Positions 61,863 through 64,000 of a stretch of DNA of 64,000 nt are shown piece after piece. The number at the start of each line of letters is the position of its first letter. Within the stretch, counting starts at the first letter, position 1. The stretch comes from Anaerolineae bacterium (lineage in GTDB: Bacteria > Chloroflexota > Anaerolineae > Promineifilales > Promineifilaceae), in contig JAUIAP010000028.1 in NCBI GenBank assembly GCA_030425205.1, forward strand, positions 19,744-83,743. Direction: 5' to 3'. The notes beneath the pieces are model-generated. The model ran no database searches. It was given only the letters and a program-made list of their open reading frames with translations, and was not told the DNA's origin. Position numbers and translations under genes: made by a program.

Positions 61863-63911
61863 ATGCTCAAAATTACGACATTGGGACGTTTGACTTTTAC
61901 CTTAAACGAGAATCCGCTTGTGATTTCGCGTCGCTTGGCCGAGGCGATGCTGGTCTATCTGGTTTGTCATAATCAAGCCGTTTCCCGTCAACAGTTGATC
62001 GACCTCCTCTGGTATGACAGCGATCCCAAACTCGCTGGCAACAACTTCCGCGCCACCCTTTCCCGCTTACGCCGGCAGTTGGGCGACTATCTGCACATCA
62101 CCCGCGACATGGTGCAATTTGATCACTCCCAACCGTATTGGTTGGATTCGGCCGAATTTGAACAGGGTCATTTCGACCTCTACAAAGGTGATTTTTTGGC
62201 TGGGTTTCAGGTCAAGGATGCGCCACCGTTTGAAGCGTGGGTGCTGGTGGAGCAGGAGCGATTGCGGCAGGTTGCACGGGTTGGCTGGCGAGATCAAGCG
62301 GAAAGATGTTTGACTGATGGTGACTATGCGAAAGGCGCTGATTATGCAGGGCAGTTGGTTTCGGCCGATCCGTACAACGAAGCCGCACACCGATTGAAGA
62401 TGTGGCTACACGTTCGCAATCGAGAACGCAACGCCGCCATCGCTCAATTTCAAGCGTGCGTGCAACTTTTGCGTGATGAGCTTGGCGTTGAGCTAACACA
62501 GACAACAAAAAATCTCGCAAAACGAATCGAATCAGCAACACCAGATGCAAACAATTTGGGGGAACGGATTGGGGAATTTTTCGGCCGAACTCACCAACTC
62601 ACCACGCTCCCCGCGCAACTCATCGCGGGAAAAGATCGCCTCATCACGTTGACGGGGATGGGTGGCATCGGCAAAAGTCGGCTGGCACACGCCATCGGGC
62701 AAGCGGTCAGCGGTCGGCTGCTGCATGGCGTTTATTTTGTTTCACTCGTCGCGCTTTCAAACGGCGAGGCGTTGCAAACAAATTTGGCCTTGGCAATTGG
62801 GGAGGCGTTGGGATTGGCGTTGGGGAAGCAGGATCGGCCGATTATTGCTCTCAAAAAGCATCTGTCCGAGCGAGAAATTTTGCTCATCCTTGACAACTTT
62901 GAGCAGATCACTGGCGCGAACACATTTGTCGCTGAACTGTTGGACGCTGCGCCAGATATACGGATCTTAGTCACGTCGCGGGAACGGTTGCGGTTGCGTG
63001 CTGAACGGGTTGTGCCGTTAACGGGGTTAGATCATGCGACGGCGGCCGTCGAACTATTTGTGAGTCATGCAAAACGGGCGGTGTCTGATTTTTCGGCCGA
63101 TTCTGCCCCACTCCAACAAATCATCCAAGCTGTGGACGGCGTGCCGCTTGCGCTCGAATTGACGGCAAGCTGGATTGGGGATGTTGCGCTGGAAACGTTG
63201 GCGGCGCAGCTTGACGAACGGATTGGTGCGCTACACGCTGCTTATGCCGATATGCCAGCGCGTCATCGCAGCATCAGGGCGGTGTTTGATTATTCGTGGT
63301 CGCTGTTGTCGGAAGTTGAGCAAGCTGTCTTGGCGAGATTGGGGGTGTTTTCGGCCGATTTTGATCACATCGCCGCCCACGCAATCACAAACACATCGCA
63401 GGAAACCCTTAATCGACTAACCGATAAATCACTCCTCCAATCTGCACCAAATGACCGCTTTCAACTACATCCGCTCATCCGCGAATTCGCCCGTGAGAAA
63501 TTGTCTGATTTAACTGTCATCCAAACTGAACATGCTGTTTACTATCTCAACCTAACCGCTACACAAGATGAAAATTTGCAGAAATCCCTTCTTGATACAT
63601 TAGGAAAGGAATGGCGCAATGTGCAAGCAGCATGGACGTTTATGGTTGGGCTTGTTGATAAGAAGATGGATACCCGCCTTCGCGGGTATGATGGGTTGCT
63701 TGCGGTGAATAGCTTGGCGGCGGCGCAGCAAAATCTCTTCACCTATGTCACACATCGCAGCCGCCATACGGAGGGAATCGCGCTGTTTCAGAAGGCGATT
63801 GATGTGCTATCAGACGGGGAGTTGAAGGGGAAGTTGTTGCTTTCAAAGGGACGGCTGGATATTTATTTGAGTCCTAGCTACCTGACAGTTATTGAAAACA
63901 GTCAAAAATAG
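61863..63911 (+). CDS. BTAD-domain transcriptional activator with NB-ARC ATPase, probably truncated
   Basis: 682 residues. The N-terminus (MLKITTLGRLTFTLNENPLV) is the winged-helix DNA-binding domain of SARP-like activators. The bacterial transcriptional activation (BTAD) domain covers about 100-245 (FEAWVLVEQERLRQVA ... AIAQFQACVQLLRDELGVE). The STAND/NB-ARC ATPase follows with Walker A LTGMGGIGKSRLAHAI (near residue 265) and Walker B ILLILDNFEQI (near residue 343). Relatives continue into long TPR arrays. Here the frame acquires a REP-like insert (residues about 599-612) and ends abruptly after LDIYLSPSYLTVIENSQK. ATG at 61863 chosen; TTG at 61809 is in frame. Probably a damaged regulator. 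Confidence 0.82.
   Translation: MLKITTLGRLTFTLNENPLVISRRLAEAMLVYLVCHNQAVSRQQLIDLLWYDSDPKLAGNNFRATLSRLRRQLGDYLHITRDMVQFDHSQPYWLDSAEFEQGHFDLYKGDFLAGFQVKDAPPFEAWVLVEQERLRQVARVGWRDQAERCLTDGDYAKGADYAGQLVSADPYNEAAHRLKMWLHVRNRERNAAIAQFQACVQLLRDELGVELTQTTKNLAKRIESATPDANNLGERIGEFFGRTHQLTTLPAQLIAGKDRLITLTGMGGIGKSRLAHAIGQAVSGRLLHGVYFVSLVALSNGEALQTNLALAIGEALGLALGKQDRPIIALKKHLSEREILLILDNFEQITGANTFVAELLDAAPDIRILVTSRERLRLRAERVVPLTGLDHATAAVELFVSHAKRAVSDFSADSAPLQQIIQAVDGVPLALELTASWIGDVALETLAAQLDERIGALHAAYADMPARHRSIRAVFDYSWSLLSEVEQAVLARLGVFSADFDHIAAHAITNTSQETLNRLTDKSLLQSAPNDRFQLHPLIREFAREKLSDLTVIQTEHAVYYLNLTATQDENLQKSLLDTLGKEWRNVQAAWTFMVGLVDKKMDTRLRGYDGLLAVNSLAAAQQNLFTYVTHRSRHTEGIALFQKAIDVLSDGELKGKLLLSKGRLDIYLSPSYLTVIENSQK
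63664..63690. repeat. REP-like element inside the activator gene
   Basis: ATACCCGC-CTTC-GCGGGTAT (63670-63689), flanked by GATGG and GATGGG. Reverse orientation of the 7601-7620 element. Read in frame it encodes KKMDTRLRGYDG. Confidence 0.8.
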
Positions 63912-64000
63912 GGGAGCAGCCTCAAAGAAAGAGGGTCTCCATTGTTTAATAGGCGAAGAACCATCTCCCAACCGATGCGGAAAAGAGAGAGGTCACGGCG
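63872..64000. other. Possible insertion-element end disrupting the activator
   Basis: From about 63872 the sequence stops resembling the TPR coding region, a stop codon follows at 63909, and no gene is evident to the window end. An inserted element or a frameshift are both possible. Confidence 0.35.

Larger units (their letters stand above)
137..63358. repeat. Highly iterated palindrome TCGGCCGA, 80 copies
   Basis: Hand-located starts: 137, 398, 1241, 2358, 3265, 3697, 5935, 6241, 7057, 9213, 10211, 10808, 12335, 12806, 15220, 15698, 15806, 16178, 17414, 18143, 19749, 19922, 21529, 22303, 23847, 25068, 27793, 28101, 28826, 30455, 30493, 32024, 33174, 34098, 35040, 35401, 36588, 37290, 37771, 38183, 38690, 39346, 39937, 40486, 41181, 42409, 43066, 43518, 43771, 44575, 45529, 46375, 47163, 48698, 48755, 48997, 49283, 50118, 50278, 50359, 50716, 51607, 53205, 53322, 55425, 56248, 56764, 57421, 59181, 59394, 59540, 60619, 61077, 61722, 62148, 62361, 62581, 62834, 63093, 63351. 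All but 32024 lie in genes. Reading frames vary (Ser-Ala-Asp/Glu, x-Gly-Arg, Arg-Pro). Confidence 0.93.

Noticed and set aside
137..63358. TCGGCCGA as an ordinary regulator operator
   Set aside because: Nearly all copies are inside coding sequence in arbitrary frames and positions, unlike promoter-linked operators.
137..63358. TCGGCCGA explained by Ser-Ala-Glu or other peptide preference
   Set aside because: Copies occur in three reading frames with different peptides, so a single amino-acid preference cannot account for them.

Overview
The window reads as a low-clutter bacterial chromosome segment with no phage, plasmid, rRNA operon or CRISPR array. It is most consistent with the phylum Chloroflexota (Anaerolineae/Caldilineae-like). 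The grounds are: several clan-A glycosidase lipoproteins with Pro/Thr linkers; Ser/Thr protein kinases (one with an FHA domain); a VanW/LysM/M23 envelope cluster without outer-membrane genes; a fused glycyl-tRNA synthetase; a wax-ester-synthase-like acyltransferase; and a BTAD-type activator. This assignment is inference from gene content, not a database match.

Layout. 0-3 kb: ndk, then sucC-sucD reading leftward. 3-7.4 kb: a 1428-residue secreted SdrD_B-repeat protein. 7.7-13.2 kb: a leftward cluster of a GH18-like/SH3 protein, two clan-A glycosidase lipoproteins and an endonuclease/exonuclease/phosphatase protein. 13.5-18.8 kb: SCP2 protein, class II aldolase, proB, a Rieske protein, a Tat-type glycosidase lipoprotein and greA. 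18.8-22.4 kb: a YefM-YoeB toxin-antitoxin pair, convergent with a large LacZ. 22.7-29.4 kb: ackA, pta and a fused glyQS. 29.4-32.4 kb: a double-VOC protein, metK under a SAM-I riboswitch, tRNA-Gly(CCC) and a DUF971 protein. 32.4-41.8 kb: a leftward envelope/signalling run (pgsA, LysM-M23, VanW, Ser/Thr kinase, FtsH, membrane-GAF protein). 42-48.3 kb: a FAS1 protein, a small exported protein, a WS/DGAT acyltransferase and an FHA kinase. 48.5-52.7 kb: PfkB-type kinase, parA, parB and an amidohydrolase. 52.9-63.9 kb: an exported protein, a DUF790/Bax1-type nuclease, a coiled-coil membrane protein, a YjbR/MmcQ protein, a giant beta-helix protein, a 71-residue protein and a BTAD/NB-ARC activator whose 3' end looks broken.

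The most unusual signal is genome-wide rather than genic. The palindromic octamer TCGGCCGA occurs 80 times by hand count in 64 kb, against about one expected, nearly always inside genes and in all three reading frames. This parallels the HIP1 palindrome of cyanobacteria. The intergenic spaces also carry hairpins built from degenerate 7-nt tandem units, resembling cyanobacterial STRR heptamers, plus several families of short dispersed hairpins. Some of these supply codons or a stop codon to genes. A second recurrent pattern is a -10 box placed 6-9 nt before the start codon, predicting many leaderless mRNAs. A third is convergent gene pairs whose stop codons overlap or abut, leaving no room for a terminator.
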